Origin: an uncultured Bacteroidales bacterium
GTDB lineage: Bacteria > Bacteroidota > Bacteroidia > Bacteroidales > FEN-979
Direction: 5' to 3'
DNA: 32,456 nt
Assembly (NCBI GenBank): GCA_903926565.1
Contig: CAIYJU010000146.1
Span: forward strand, 1 to 32,456
This document shows positions 17,600-25,552 of this stretch, piece after piece (position 1 is the first letter of the stretch; each line of letters opens with the position of its first letter). Below the pieces are notes generated by a model. The model saw only the letters and a program-made list of their open reading frames with translations, did not search any database and was not told the origin of the DNA. The position numbers and the translations under genes were made by a program.

Positions 17600-18250
17600 A
17601 TGGATAAAATTACGGGCCCACTTTTAGCTCTTCTATTCATCTGTGGATGGATAGCATATTTCATTCCGACCTTCATTGCAATTTATAGAAAATGTCAGAA
17701 GATAAATGGAATCGCATTACTTAACATTTTTCTTGGATGGAGTTTCTTAGGTTGGGTCGCTGCAATAATATGGGCAGTAACAGATAAAAAAATTAACGAG
17801 GAAACGAAATTCAATAAATCCTGGCTTTATATAATTATTGGTTGTGCAATATTCGGGATGATACTCACCTACGGAGGTTACTCATTTGTTTATAATAAAT
17901 CACATCCTGATTATGAAAATGTGGAACCTGCTTTTAATGTAACAGCTCAGGATCTGTATCAGGCTTATAAAACCAACAAGGAGGTGGCCGCTGTCAAATA
18001 CAACGGCAAAATGGTCGCCCTTACCGGAAAACTCAGCAAAGTAGAGACAGCAGATTCATTGGTAACCGCAGTGTTTGTTTTCACCCAGGGTGATTTCGGC
18101 GATGAGGGAATCCGCTGTACCGTACTGAAGAAATTCAATGATGCCGCCGACAAGCTGCAGCCCGACGGAGAGGTGAAATTAAAAGGTTATTGCACCGGCT
18201 ACAATGAAACAGATGTAATCCTTGAGAAATGCTCAATCATCAACCAATAA
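17600..18250 (+). CDS. Superinfection-immunity-like membrane domain fused to a tRNA_anti-like OB domain
   Basis: The 216-residue protein has an N-terminal half (about 1-95) with three hydrophobic segments. It includes ICGWIAYFIPTFIAIYRK and LLNIFLGWSFLGWVAAIIWAVT, the hallmark of the T4 Imm-like superinfection immunity family. The C-terminal half (about 110-214) has the tRNA_anti-like OB pattern: AQDLYQAYKTNK, YNGKMVALTGKLSKV, GIRCTVLKKF, LKGYCTGYNETDVILEKCSI. By hand count the first 300 nt after position 17640 are about 34% GC, and the 300 nt after 17940 about 47%. The two halves therefore differ in composition. It lies 14 nt upstream of the YceI gene, so it is probably in that operon. No function is established. 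Confidence 0.85.
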   Translation: MDKITGPLLALLFICGWIAYFIPTFIAIYRKCQKINGIALLNIFLGWSFLGWVAAIIWAVTDKKINEETKFNKSWLYIIIGCAIFGMILTYGGYSFVYNKSHPDYENVEPAFNVTAQDLYQAYKTNKEVAAVKYNGKMVALTGKLSKVETADSLVTAVFVFTQGDFGDEGIRCTVLKKFNDAADKLQPDGEVKLKGYCTGYNETDVILEKCSIINQ

Positions 18251-18264
18251 TAGAAATCAATTCC

Positions 18265-18819
18265 ATGAGAACCTTTACAATTATTCTGGCTCTGTTATTA
18301 ATGACTTCGATTTCTGCAGGCGCACAGAAGTATATTACAAAAACGGGCCATATAAAATTTTATTCCGATGGTCAGCTGGAGAAGATAGAGGCGCACAACC
18401 GCCAGGTAAACAGCGCGCTGGATTTTGCAACCGGTGGATTCGTTTTTAAAGTTCTCATGAAATCCTTTGAATTTGAAAAAGCCCTCATGCAAGAGCATTT
18501 CAATGAAAACTATGTTGAATCAGACAAATTTCCTGATGCTAAATTCGTTGGCAAAGTGGCTAATATTAAGGACATTAACCTTACAAAAGATGGCGTTTAC
18601 GATGCCAATGTCGAAGGAAAACTGACCATGCATGGTGTCACAAAGGAGGTATCAGAAAAAGGAACCCTGGAGGTCAAACAGGGAAAGGTAATTGGCAAAG
18701 CCAAATTTAACCTGCTGGTTGCCGATTATAAAATCACCATTCCCGGCAATGTAGGCAACAATATATCAAAAACCATTGAAGTCACCGTCGATATCTCGCT
18801 CGACAAAGCAAACATGTAA
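18265..18819 (+). CDS. YceI-family periplasmic lipid-binding protein
   Basis: The start is ATG 18265, which gives a signal peptide (MRTFTIILALLLMTSISAGAQ) and 184 residues. The upstream frame to 18229 overlaps the preceding gene. YceI proteins are lipocalin-like barrels that bind isoprenoid or amide lipids. Features seen are the N-terminal GHIKFYSDGQLEKIEAHN, the central SFEFEKALMQEHFNENYVESDKFP and FVGKVANI, and TMHGVTKEVSEKGTL, a typical YceI segment. The DUF5777 gene starts one base after its stop codon. Confidence 0.9.
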   Translation: MRTFTIILALLLMTSISAGAQKYITKTGHIKFYSDGQLEKIEAHNRQVNSALDFATGGFVFKVLMKSFEFEKALMQEHFNENYVESDKFPDAKFVGKVANIKDINLTKDGVYDANVEGKLTMHGVTKEVSEKGTLEVKQGKVIGKAKFNLLVADYKITIPGNVGNNISKTIEVTVDISLDKANM

Positions 18820-18820
18820 C

Positions 18821-19726
18821 ATGAAGAACAATCTGCTATTACTGCTCGCTATCTCCTTTATCATGCTTGTTTCATCCGCACAAGGTCAGGATGATCTCTT
18901 GTCGATGATGGAAAAAAATGAAACACCGACCATTGACTATACGATGGCCACCTTCAAGTCAACACACATTGTCATTGGGCAATCCATTGAAACTGCTCCG
19001 GCCGGAAATCTGAATTTCCTGATCACCCATCATTTCGGGGCATTGAATACCGGATATGAACAGCTTTTCGGTCTCAAACAAGTCAACCTTCGGCTGGCAC
19101 TGGAATATGGAGTTACAAAATGGCTTGGGATTGCAGTTGGTCTCAACAGCGACAGAAATGCCTGGGACGGGTCGGCAAAGGTGAAATTATTCCGGCAGTG
19201 CAAGGGGGCAAAACAATTTCCCTTCACCATCGATCTTTATGGCAACTCGGCAATTTATACTACGAAATGGGTCGACACCTCAATTACAAATTATTTCAGT
19301 TCGCGGCTGACCTATGCCATGCAACTGATGATCGCACGTAAATTCGGGAACAATGTCTCAATTCAGATTACGCCTTCCTATGTGCATAAGAACCTAGTTC
19401 CAACTTCAGCCGATAAAAATGATATTTTCACCCTTGGTGCAGGTGGGCGCGTAAAAATCAGCCAGCGTGTTTCCATCAATGCCGAATATCATTACCTTTT
19501 CAGCGGGCAGGTGGTCTCCACAAAGGCCTACAGCTCCTTTTCAATCGGGGTTGACATTGAGACCGGCGGACATGTTTTCCAGGTTTTCCTTACCAATTCT
19601 TCGGGGGTATACGAACAAACCATGCTGACCGAAACCCGCGGGAAATGGTCGAATGGCGATATTTTCCTTGGGTTCAACATCAGCAGGATGTTCACCATTG
19701 TGAAACCTAAACTGCCGAAGGAATAG
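18821..19726 (+). CDS. DUF5777-family outer-membrane beta-barrel protein
   Basis: The start is ATG 18821 (signal peptide MKNNLLLLLAISFIMLVSSAQG), giving 301 residues and tight spacing after YceI. An in-frame ATG at 18776 would overlap YceI. The mature protein opens with a TPTIDYTMATFKSTHIVIGQSIE segment. It continues with regular amphipathic strands (RLALEYGVTKWLGIAVGLN, RLTYAMQLMIARKFG, INAEYHYLFSG, SFSIGVDIETGGHVFQVFLTNS), consistent with a barrel and with the DUF5777 family. Neighbouring c-haem lipoprotein and YceI genes are a recurrent grouping. Substrate and function are unknown. Confidence 0.85.
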   Translation: MKNNLLLLLAISFIMLVSSAQGQDDLLSMMEKNETPTIDYTMATFKSTHIVIGQSIETAPAGNLNFLITHHFGALNTGYEQLFGLKQVNLRLALEYGVTKWLGIAVGLNSDRNAWDGSAKVKLFRQCKGAKQFPFTIDLYGNSAIYTTKWVDTSITNYFSSRLTYAMQLMIARKFGNNVSIQITPSYVHKNLVPTSADKNDIFTLGAGGRVKISQRVSINAEYHYLFSGQVVSTKAYSSFSIGVDIETGGHVFQVFLTNSSGVYEQTMLTETRGKWSNGDIFLGFNISRMFTIVKPKLPKE

Positions 19727-19732
19727 TCAGGC

Positions 19733-19767
19733 AATTTACGATTTACGATTGATTCGATTTACGATTT
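19733..19767. repeat. Heptamer tract ATTTACG at the 3' end of tag
   Basis: Three ATTTACG units (19734, 19741, 19757) are interrupted by ATTGATTCG. The tract supplies the stop codon and the last residues (NRKSNQS) of tag. That suggests the repeat has extended or replaced the original gene end. Confidence 0.8.
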
Positions 19768-20315
19768 GGGCAGCCTGCCAGGTGATCATTTACCATTCCG
19801 GCGGCCTGCATGAAGGCATAGCAGATGGTGCTTCCCACGAATTTAAACCCCCGCCGCTTCAGCTCTTTGCTCATGGCATCCGATTCGGGCGACGATGCCG
19901 GCATGGCAGAGAGACTTTCCAGTTTATTGTCAATGGTTTTCCCACCGGTGAACTGCCAGATGAATTTGTCAAACGTATCGTATTCCTGCTGAACCGCAAG
20001 GAAACATTTTGCATTTTGAATTGTTCCCCTGATCTTCGCTTTATTACGGATGATGCCCGCATCTGCCATTAACCTTTCATATTCCGATTCGTTATATTCT
20101 GCTATCTTACTTGCATCGAATCCGTCAAAGGCTCTTCTGAAATTCTCCCGCTTATGTAAGACGGTTCTCCAGCTTAGTCCTGCCTGAAATGCATCCAATA
20201 CCAGGAATTCGAATAATTTCTGATCGTCGTGCAGCGGCACACCCCATTCTTCATCATGGTATCTGATCATCAGCGGATCAGCAGAAGGCCACTGGCAAGT
20301 ATTAAGGTCTGTCAT
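19743..20315 (-). CDS. tag: DNA-3-methyladenine glycosylase I
   Basis: Tag excises 3-methyladenine from alkylated DNA as a monofunctional helix-hairpin-helix glycosylase. The 190 residues carry the zinc-snap ligands: Cys in NTCQWPS, His in RYHDEEWGVP, and a C-terminal His and Cys in NDHLAGC. Also present are LVLDAFQAGLSWRTVLHKRENF and RGFKFVGSTICYAFMQAAG. The last seven residues are encoded by the heptamer tract. A 21-bp repeat lies immediately before the ATG. It follows the photolyase gene on the same strand after 294 nt of repeat-rich DNA. Confidence 0.95.
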   Translation of the reverse strand: MTDLNTCQWPSADPLMIRYHDEEWGVPLHDDQKLFEFLVLDAFQAGLSWRTVLHKRENFRRAFDGFDASKIAEYNESEYERLMADAGIIRNKAKIRGTIQNAKCFLAVQQEYDTFDKFIWQFTGGKTIDNKLESLSAMPASSPESDAMSKELKRRGFKFVGSTICYAFMQAAGMVNDHLAGCPNRKSNQS

Positions 20316-20317
20316 AC

Positions 20318-20338
20318 AATTTCAGATTTCAGATTTTC
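20318..20338. repeat. 21-bp direct repeat, copy 1 (ATTTCAG heptamers)
   Basis: The copy begins AATTTCAGATTTCAG and ends ATTTTC. It is identical over 21 bp to copy 2 at 20616-20636. It lies directly upstream of the tag ATG, where it would form the 5' leader. Confidence 0.9.
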
Positions 20339-20387
20339 ATTAATCACTATTATACCTGTTGGTTGTATTGCCTGATCAAACAATCTT

Positions 20388-20505
20388 GTGCCGTAGGCAC
20401 GTAATATGGGTAGAATTTTGATTTTGCGTGAGTTATTTCGTCCCGTACGGGACGAAATCCTTCACCTTCACCCCTTACCTACCCATATTTGGTCCCTCCG
20501 GGACC
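20388..20505. repeat. Cluster of three REP-like palindromes (elements C, D, E)
   Basis: Element C is GTGCC-GTA-GGCAC (20388-20400) followed by GTAATATGGGTAG. Element D (20435-20458) is a perfect 24-nt palindrome centred on CCCGTACGGG. Element E is on the opposite strand: GGTCCC-GGA-GGGACC followed by AAATATGGGTAG (20505-20479). C and E thus point toward each other with D between, a REPIN-like layout. The cluster is bracketed by the 21-bp direct repeats in the tag-photolyase intergenic region. Nothing else is seen in that gap. Confidence 0.85.
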
Positions 20506-20609
20506 GGATTTTGCAGAAAAAGATGTCCCTGAGGTTTCCCCTGGTAACCAATTTAATCCTGAAAAACCCTTGTAAACATTGATAAAATTCATTAACAGTA
20601 AGATTGTGA

Positions 20610-21974
20610 CTAATCAATTTCAGATTTCAGATTTTCCTGAATGTACTTATCAACATCAAATTTTCTCTTGCATCCCTGGAAATTCATATACCGGATCATC
20701 CCGAAGATGCTGCGTTCTCCCCAGGGTCTGTCGTGGGTTCCACCGATTGACCAGGAAATGCCTGCATAGCCATTCGAGTCGCGCCCGTCCAGCTCGTATT
20801 TATCATTCAGGTAAACAGCAATCTCCATGGCCTCTTCCGGTGAGGTAGTCCACTCAAGGATTTTCTTGGCCCAGTACATTCGCATGAAGCCGTGCATTTT
20901 GCCTGTTCTGACCATCTCTTTTTGCGCAGCATTCCACAATGGATCGTGTGTTTTTCCCGGTTCGAAATCTTCAATTGAGTAAAGGTAAGGCCTGGGATCA
21001 TCCCGATGCTTGTTTAGTGTTGCCTGCGCCCATGGCTGAAATCCACTGACACGGTCATAACCGGGATTATGTAAACAGAAGTTATCGGCAAGTTCTCTTC
21101 GGACGATCAACTCTTCCAGGAACGCCATTTTAGACCCGGGGTTCAGATCAGATCGCTGAACTTCAAAAGCCAGGCGCTGTGCTGAAAGCTGGCCAAAATG
21201 GAGGTAGGGAGATAAGTCCGACTGCCCCTGTTTATCCGGAAAATTGCGGTTCAGGTTGTAGACGTCCAATCGCTCTTCTATAAATCTGGCCATTGCCTCG
21301 CGGGCAGCATCCTCACCTGGCAAGATCCAGTCAACTTCCGGAACGTCATGGTCTACATTCAAATATTTACCCACATCATTCCAATCAGGTAACTTCTTGT
21401 CATGTGAATCCTGAGAACGAGGATGCCTGACAAGCGAAGGAATCTCTGTCAGAAAATCATGAAGAAACCGTTCTGTTTTTTTCCTTAGCGTGAATGCTGC
21501 ATACTCAGCTTTATCTGAAATAAAGCGGCAAGGGATAATGTTATGCGCATCGACTTCATGGATTGGAATTTCCACACGTTCAGCCAGCCTGCTCCTCCAA
21601 TCCATAGGCAAACGCAAGGGGTTAAAATCGGTGACCAGAATTCCGGCACCTGCCTCTAACAGGAACCTGGGCAGGACATCCTGGGGCAATCCATGGATTA
21701 AGGAGAATTGGATGTTGTGCTTTACGAGTTTACGCGCCGTTACAGCAAGTCCTTTTAACATAAAACCATACTGCCGGATAGTAGCGCCCAAAAAGCCGGG
21801 GATAAGGCAAAATGCAACAATGAGCGGTTGATGCATTGAAATCGCCAGTTCCTGGGCATGCAGCAATGCCCAGTTATCATTGGTGCGCTGGTCGCGCTGC
21901 ATCCAGTAAACAACAGGTCCCTGCTGTATTTCAGCCTGTTTACGGATAAAAATCCTGCGGTTGTCTATGTCCAT
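20610..21974 (-). CDS. phr: Class II CPD photolyase
   Basis: This FAD enzyme uses light to split cyclobutane pyrimidine dimers. The 454 residues start with an alpha/beta domain (GPVVYWMQRDQRTNDNWALLHAQ). The C-terminal FAD-binding domain shows class II signatures: DLSPYLHFGQLSAQRLA, GKMHGFMRMYWAKKILEWT, DGRDSNGYAGISWSIGGTHDRPWGER and FGMIRYMNFQGCKRKFDV. The last seven residues come from a heptamer repeat. The ATG at 21974 lies 5 nt past the likely original stop of the upstream PAS gene, so the two are probably cotranscribed. Confidence 0.95.
   Translation of the reverse strand: MDIDNRRIFIRKQAEIQQGPVVYWMQRDQRTNDNWALLHAQELAISMHQPLIVAFCLIPGFLGATIRQYGFMLKGLAVTARKLVKHNIQFSLIHGLPQDVLPRFLLEAGAGILVTDFNPLRLPMDWRSRLAERVEIPIHEVDAHNIIPCRFISDKAEYAAFTLRKKTERFLHDFLTEIPSLVRHPRSQDSHDKKLPDWNDVGKYLNVDHDVPEVDWILPGEDAAREAMARFIEERLDVYNLNRNFPDKQGQSDLSPYLHFGQLSAQRLAFEVQRSDLNPGSKMAFLEELIVRRELADNFCLHNPGYDRVSGFQPWAQATLNKHRDDPRPYLYSIEDFEPGKTHDPLWNAAQKEMVRTGKMHGFMRMYWAKKILEWTTSPEEAMEIAVYLNDKYELDGRDSNGYAGISWSIGGTHDRPWGERSIFGMIRYMNFQGCKRKFDVDKYIQENLKSEID
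20616..20636. repeat. 21-bp direct repeat, copy 2, inside the photolyase 3' end
   Basis: It is identical to copy 1 (20318-20338) and encodes the photolyase C-terminal residues ENLKSEI. The two copies are 298 bp apart and enclose the REP-like cluster. Confidence 0.9.
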
Positions 21975-23664
21975 AAAACTTAAGAAATTGAATATTTCGC
22001 CGGCCTGTCAAGTTTTTCCAGCAGGTCGTTTCCTCCTGTTTAAGTCTTTCAAGCTCCTGCTCCTCACCTGCCACCTGTTTATTTATGCATTCCAGTTCTT
22101 CAACTTTATTCTTCATGGCATCCTCAGCCTCTTTGCGGGCAGTAATGTCATGAGCGATCGCCACAATGACCCTTTGTCCGAAATAGACTCCGCTCTGAAG
22201 CCGGACATCCTTTAAAAAATATTCATTTGTAGAGCGCCTGCCCCAGAATTCAAACTGCTGAGTTTCTCCATGGAAGGCCAGCTTTAGCATTTCAGAAACA
22301 CGTTCCAAATCATTTTTCCCGGGAGCAGAAACGAAAGAGGGATCTTTTCCAACAAGTACATCGTGAGGGTAACCATACATCTTAACCGCACCGTTATTCA
22401 CATCAATAAACTTTCCTTCCTCATCAAGCACATATATTGCATCTGTTACACTATTGAACAGGCCACGGTAACTTTCTGCACTTTGCTGCAGGGCATCCTT
22501 GGCTTTTTTTCGCTCGGTGATATCCCGGGCTACTCCCATAATTTCAATTAGTTCTCCTTTATCGTCATAAATACCGTTGATGCTTTGCTCAAGCCATCTT
22601 GTTGTTCCATCTTTGTGATAATATTCGAGTTCAAGAAGGATGCCCCTGTCTTTATCGGATGTATCATCCTGACTAATAACAGCTTCATTTATAAGTATTT
22701 GCATGGCGTAATCGAGCGATTCGGGAACCATACATTCATCAATCTTCATCGACATTCGTTCTTCCGGAGTGAACCCAAGGGTAAATTCGGTGGATGGACT
22801 TACGTAGGTAACCCTCAGATCAAGGTTCAGTATCCACACAACATCGTGCATTTTTTCGGCAAGAATCCTGTACTTTGACTCACTTTCCAGCAATGCCTGT
22901 TCAGCCTTCTTCCGTTCGGTTATATCACGTGCTGTGGTAATCAGCACATCTTCTCCGAAATATTTCCCCTTATGGCAAATCACATCCTTCAGGAAAATCT
23001 CCCCATTTTTCCTCCGTCCCCAGAATTCAAATCTTTCAGGATTGCCTGTAGCCATCGTATCATGCATAAGGCCGTTCACCTTCTGCAAATTGTTCATATC
23101 CGGAGCCGATACCAGGTCGGGAGTCTGTCCGACGAGTTCATCGTGTGAGTACCCGTACATTATCGTTGCCCCGGCATTTACATCTATAAACACGCCATCC
23201 TCCTTGTGAATGTAGATTGCCTCTGAAACTGAATCAAACAGCCCCTTATAGCTGTTCAGGCTTTCCTGTAATGCAGTTTCAATTTGTTTTCGCTCAGAGA
23301 GATCCATTATTGTACCCAATCCCACCTCCTCACCATGGTACATCATCAATTTTCCAGTGATCACGACATCAACCGGGTGTCCGTGTTTATGATAAATTTG
23401 TGTGTGAAAATCGATTACATCTTTGTTGGCGAAGACATTTGACAATTGATTAAAAAATCTTGGCACTTCCTTTACAGGAATAAACTTTGTAAAGAGTTGT
23501 CCTGTAACTTCTTCAATTTCATAGCCCAGGATCGGTTTCAGCCGGTCGTTGACGAAGATGTAATGTCCTGTTTTATCGATAATGAATACGATTTCTCTGG
23601 TTGCACGTGCGATGATTTCAACTTTCTCAAGGTTCTCCATATCAAAAATGCTATCAGGCTTCAA
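21940..23664 (-). CDS. Four-PAS-domain sensor protein without kinase domain; C-terminus frameshifted
   Basis: The 574-codon frame holds four PAS/PAC units (about 10-125, 140-255, 262-390, 400-515), each closing with a DITERKKAE-type PAC end. PAS2 and PAS4 are near-duplicates, sharing SYkGLFdSV, VSAP, FEFWGRR and FLKDV. No histidine kinase, GGDEF or other output domain follows, so it may work through a partner. After ELERLKQE the frame loses its expected sequence. One base out of phase, the DNA encodes NDLLEKLDRPAKYSIS and a TAA at 21980-21982, the usual tail of such PAS proteins. A single missing base near 22030 (true mutation or sequencing error) explains this. As read, it overlaps the photolyase start by 35 nt. 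Confidence 0.85.
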   Translation of the reverse strand: MKPDSIFDMENLEKVEIIARATREIVFIIDKTGHYIFVNDRLKPILGYEIEEVTGQLFTKFIPVKEVPRFFNQLSNVFANKDVIDFHTQIYHKHGHPVDVVITGKLMMYHGEEVGLGTIMDLSERKQIETALQESLNSYKGLFDSVSEAIYIHKEDGVFIDVNAGATIMYGYSHDELVGQTPDLVSAPDMNNLQKVNGLMHDTMATGNPERFEFWGRRKNGEIFLKDVICHKGKYFGEDVLITTARDITERKKAEQALLESESKYRILAEKMHDVVWILNLDLRVTYVSPSTEFTLGFTPEERMSMKIDECMVPESLDYAMQILINEAVISQDDTSDKDRGILLELEYYHKDGTTRWLEQSINGIYDDKGELIEIMGVARDITERKKAKDALQQSAESYRGLFNSVTDAIYVLDEEGKFIDVNNGAVKMYGYPHDVLVGKDPSFVSAPGKNDLERVSEMLKLAFHGETQQFEFWGRRSTNEYFLKDVRLQSGVYFGQRVIVAIAHDITARKEAEDAMKNKVEELECINKQVAGEEQELERLKQEETTCWKNLTGRRNIQFLKFYGHRQPQDFYP

Positions 23665-23687
23665 TTCAAAATGTTAATTGGAAAAAA

Positions 23688-24164
23688 TTAATACATATTT
23701 CTTTTTACCATCTTAATCAATTTCAATTCAGGGTTCCGGTCATTGCAATAATCACCACTTTTGATATAGCCTAATGACTCGTATAACTTTATATTTTTCA
23801 GGCTTTTATAACCTGTATAAAGGAGATACTGTTTTGCATCCGGATATTGTTGCTCAGCCGCAATCATCAGCTTTCTCCCGATACCTTTATTCTGAAAACC
23901 GGGATTGACCATCAACCGGCCAACCCAGCAATATTCTGATGTATTGCCTATTTTGACGGACCCGACAATTGTGTTATTATATACCGCTTTCAAAAAAATA
24001 TAATTCTTAAAATCCTCATGAATCGAATCCAGGGTTTGTGTCAGGGGTTCAATATCACTATCGTGGTACAATGCTCCTTCTGAGGCAAAAGCCAGTTTTT
24101 GAAGTTCTAAAATATCTGCCATATCATTGAAATCAGCTATCAGAATTTCAACATAATCGATCAT
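23688..24164 (-). CDS. GNAT-family N-acetyltransferase
   Basis: The start is ATG 24164 (MIDYVEILIADFNDMADI), giving 158 residues. The frame is open to 24263, but the extra 33 residues do not look like the fold. The acetyl-CoA site is seen as VGRLMVNPGFQNKGIGRKLM, with the Q-x-x-G-x-G loop at about 110. It is followed by LLYTGYKSLKNIKLYESLGY, the typical GNAT C-terminal strand and helix. Substrate is unknown. It sits between the PAS gene (23 nt) and the MFS gene (139-nt gap) on the same strand. Confidence 0.88.
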   Translation of the reverse strand: MIDYVEILIADFNDMADILELQKLAFASEGALYHDSDIEPLTQTLDSIHEDFKNYIFLKAVYNNTIVGSVKIGNTSEYCWVGRLMVNPGFQNKGIGRKLMIAAEQQYPDAKQYLLYTGYKSLKNIKLYESLGYIKSGDYCNDRNPELKLIKMVKRNMY

Positions 24165-24303
24165 TGGCCGGTGAATTAACACTGCGGAATGGCAACCTTC
24201 GATTAGTAAAAGATATTCAACCAGGCAGTTATTCCTGGAAAATGTCTGAAACATCAAATACAAACCTTCCGTTAGGCGAATTTATGATATTTTTATTTTG
24301 GTT

Positions 24304-25494
24304 TCACGCTTCATACGTCCGGTACTTTAAAAAAAAGAAGAGTGAACCAAGGCTGAGTATTCCAAAAACCACTCCGGCCAGCAGCAGCGCTTCTGAAAGT
24401 CCGTAACGGTCGGTAACCAGACCGTAAAACGGGCCCAGAACCGCAAACAGCCCGCGGATGATAAAGTTCCGCACCGACAAAACGGTAGCCCTGGTATCGG
24501 AGGCGGTAATGATGTTGATATAATTCCGGAGTGTTGGGGTCGCCAGGCCGCGGGCAAAATAAAACAACAACAGGAAAACGAATCCCATAAAAACACCTCC
24601 CAGTGCCAGGCCAAAATACCCCAGCAGCAGAAAAAAGGTAAAGAGCATGACCGTTTTGCGTGGGCCGAGGTTTGATTCAACCCGCCAGGCATACATGGCG
24701 GCCATGCCAACTGCCAGGTTAAGCAGTGCCCAAACCACACCGAAAAGGGTTACCTGCAGACCCGCCCTGATGAAAAAGGGCTGTGCAAACCAGGCCATGG
24801 TGAGTGTGGAAACACCTGTCACGGCCGAGAAAATGGTGTTCCAGAAAAGTTTCCGGTCGCCATGAAGAACTTTCCTGATGATGGCGAAAATGTCATGAAG
24901 GCCGGGTTTTCGAATATTCCCGTGCACAGGCGGCTCTCTTAAAACCAGGGCTGCAGGAATAGCCAGAAATGCAATGCCGGCCTGGAAATAATATGGGGTG
25001 CGCAAAGAGCTGGCCGCCAGCAACCCTCCCGCTATTCCGGCAAAAGCTTCGGCGAAATTTCCGAAAGAGGTGATCCTGCCTTCATAACGGGTATATTTCT
25101 CCGACAATCCTGCGGAAGCAAGCGAGTCGTGCAGCATGGCTGAATCGGCACCGGAAACAAGGCTCATCCCAACCCCAAGAATGGTTTCAGCCACTACGAA
25201 TTCCCAGAAACCTCCAGAGAAGCTGTACAATAAATAGCCTGCAAAACCAAAGAAGGAGCCAATCAGGATGCTGGTGCGGCGACCTGCCATGTCGGCAAAA
25301 TACCCGGTGGGGATCTCCAGGGCCATCAGGGTAACGGAGTAAACAGCCTGAAGGGTGAATATGTCCTGCATCGTCATGCTGTTTGACTTGTAGAACAATA
25401 CCACCACAGGCATCACAAGGTTCATCCATTTGGCTACCTTGATGATATACAGCGACGTGAGATTACGTTGGAGCGAGAATGCAGCAGCGCTCAT
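24304..25494 (-). CDS. Major facilitator superfamily transporter
   Basis: This inner-membrane permease of 396 residues has about twelve hydrophobic segments. The signature loop after TM2 is LEIPTGYFADMAGRRTSILIG, and it is followed by ETILGVGMSLVSGADSAMLHDSL. That pattern is common in DHA-type or uncharacterised MFS members of Bacteroidota. The second half (FARGLATPTLRNYINIITASDTRATVLSVRNF) matches the same subgroup. Substrate cannot be read from the sequence. It is 58 nt downstream of the coding strand's next gene, the M16 peptidase being upstream on the same strand beyond its own stop at 25553. Confidence 0.9.
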   Translation of the reverse strand: MSAAAFSLQRNLTSLYIIKVAKWMNLVMPVVVLFYKSNSMTMQDIFTLQAVYSVTLMALEIPTGYFADMAGRRTSILIGSFFGFAGYLLYSFSGGFWEFVVAETILGVGMSLVSGADSAMLHDSLASAGLSEKYTRYEGRITSFGNFAEAFAGIAGGLLAASSLRTPYYFQAGIAFLAIPAALVLREPPVHGNIRKPGLHDIFAIIRKVLHGDRKLFWNTIFSAVTGVSTLTMAWFAQPFFIRAGLQVTLFGVVWALLNLAVGMAAMYAWRVESNLGPRKTVMLFTFFLLLGYFGLALGGVFMGFVFLLLFYFARGLATPTLRNYINIITASDTRATVLSVRNFIIRGLFAVLGPFYGLVTDRYGLSEALLLAGVVFGILSLGSLFFFLKYRTYEA

Positions 25495-25552
25495 CCGTCT
25501 TTCAGGGCAAACTGGAACAGGATAAATCCGAAATGAACGGTCCCGGGCATTT

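Noticed and set aside
20388..20505. Rho-independent terminators in the tag-photolyase gap
   Set aside because: The hairpins lack T-runs and instead share a conserved tail, so they are better described as REP-like elements.
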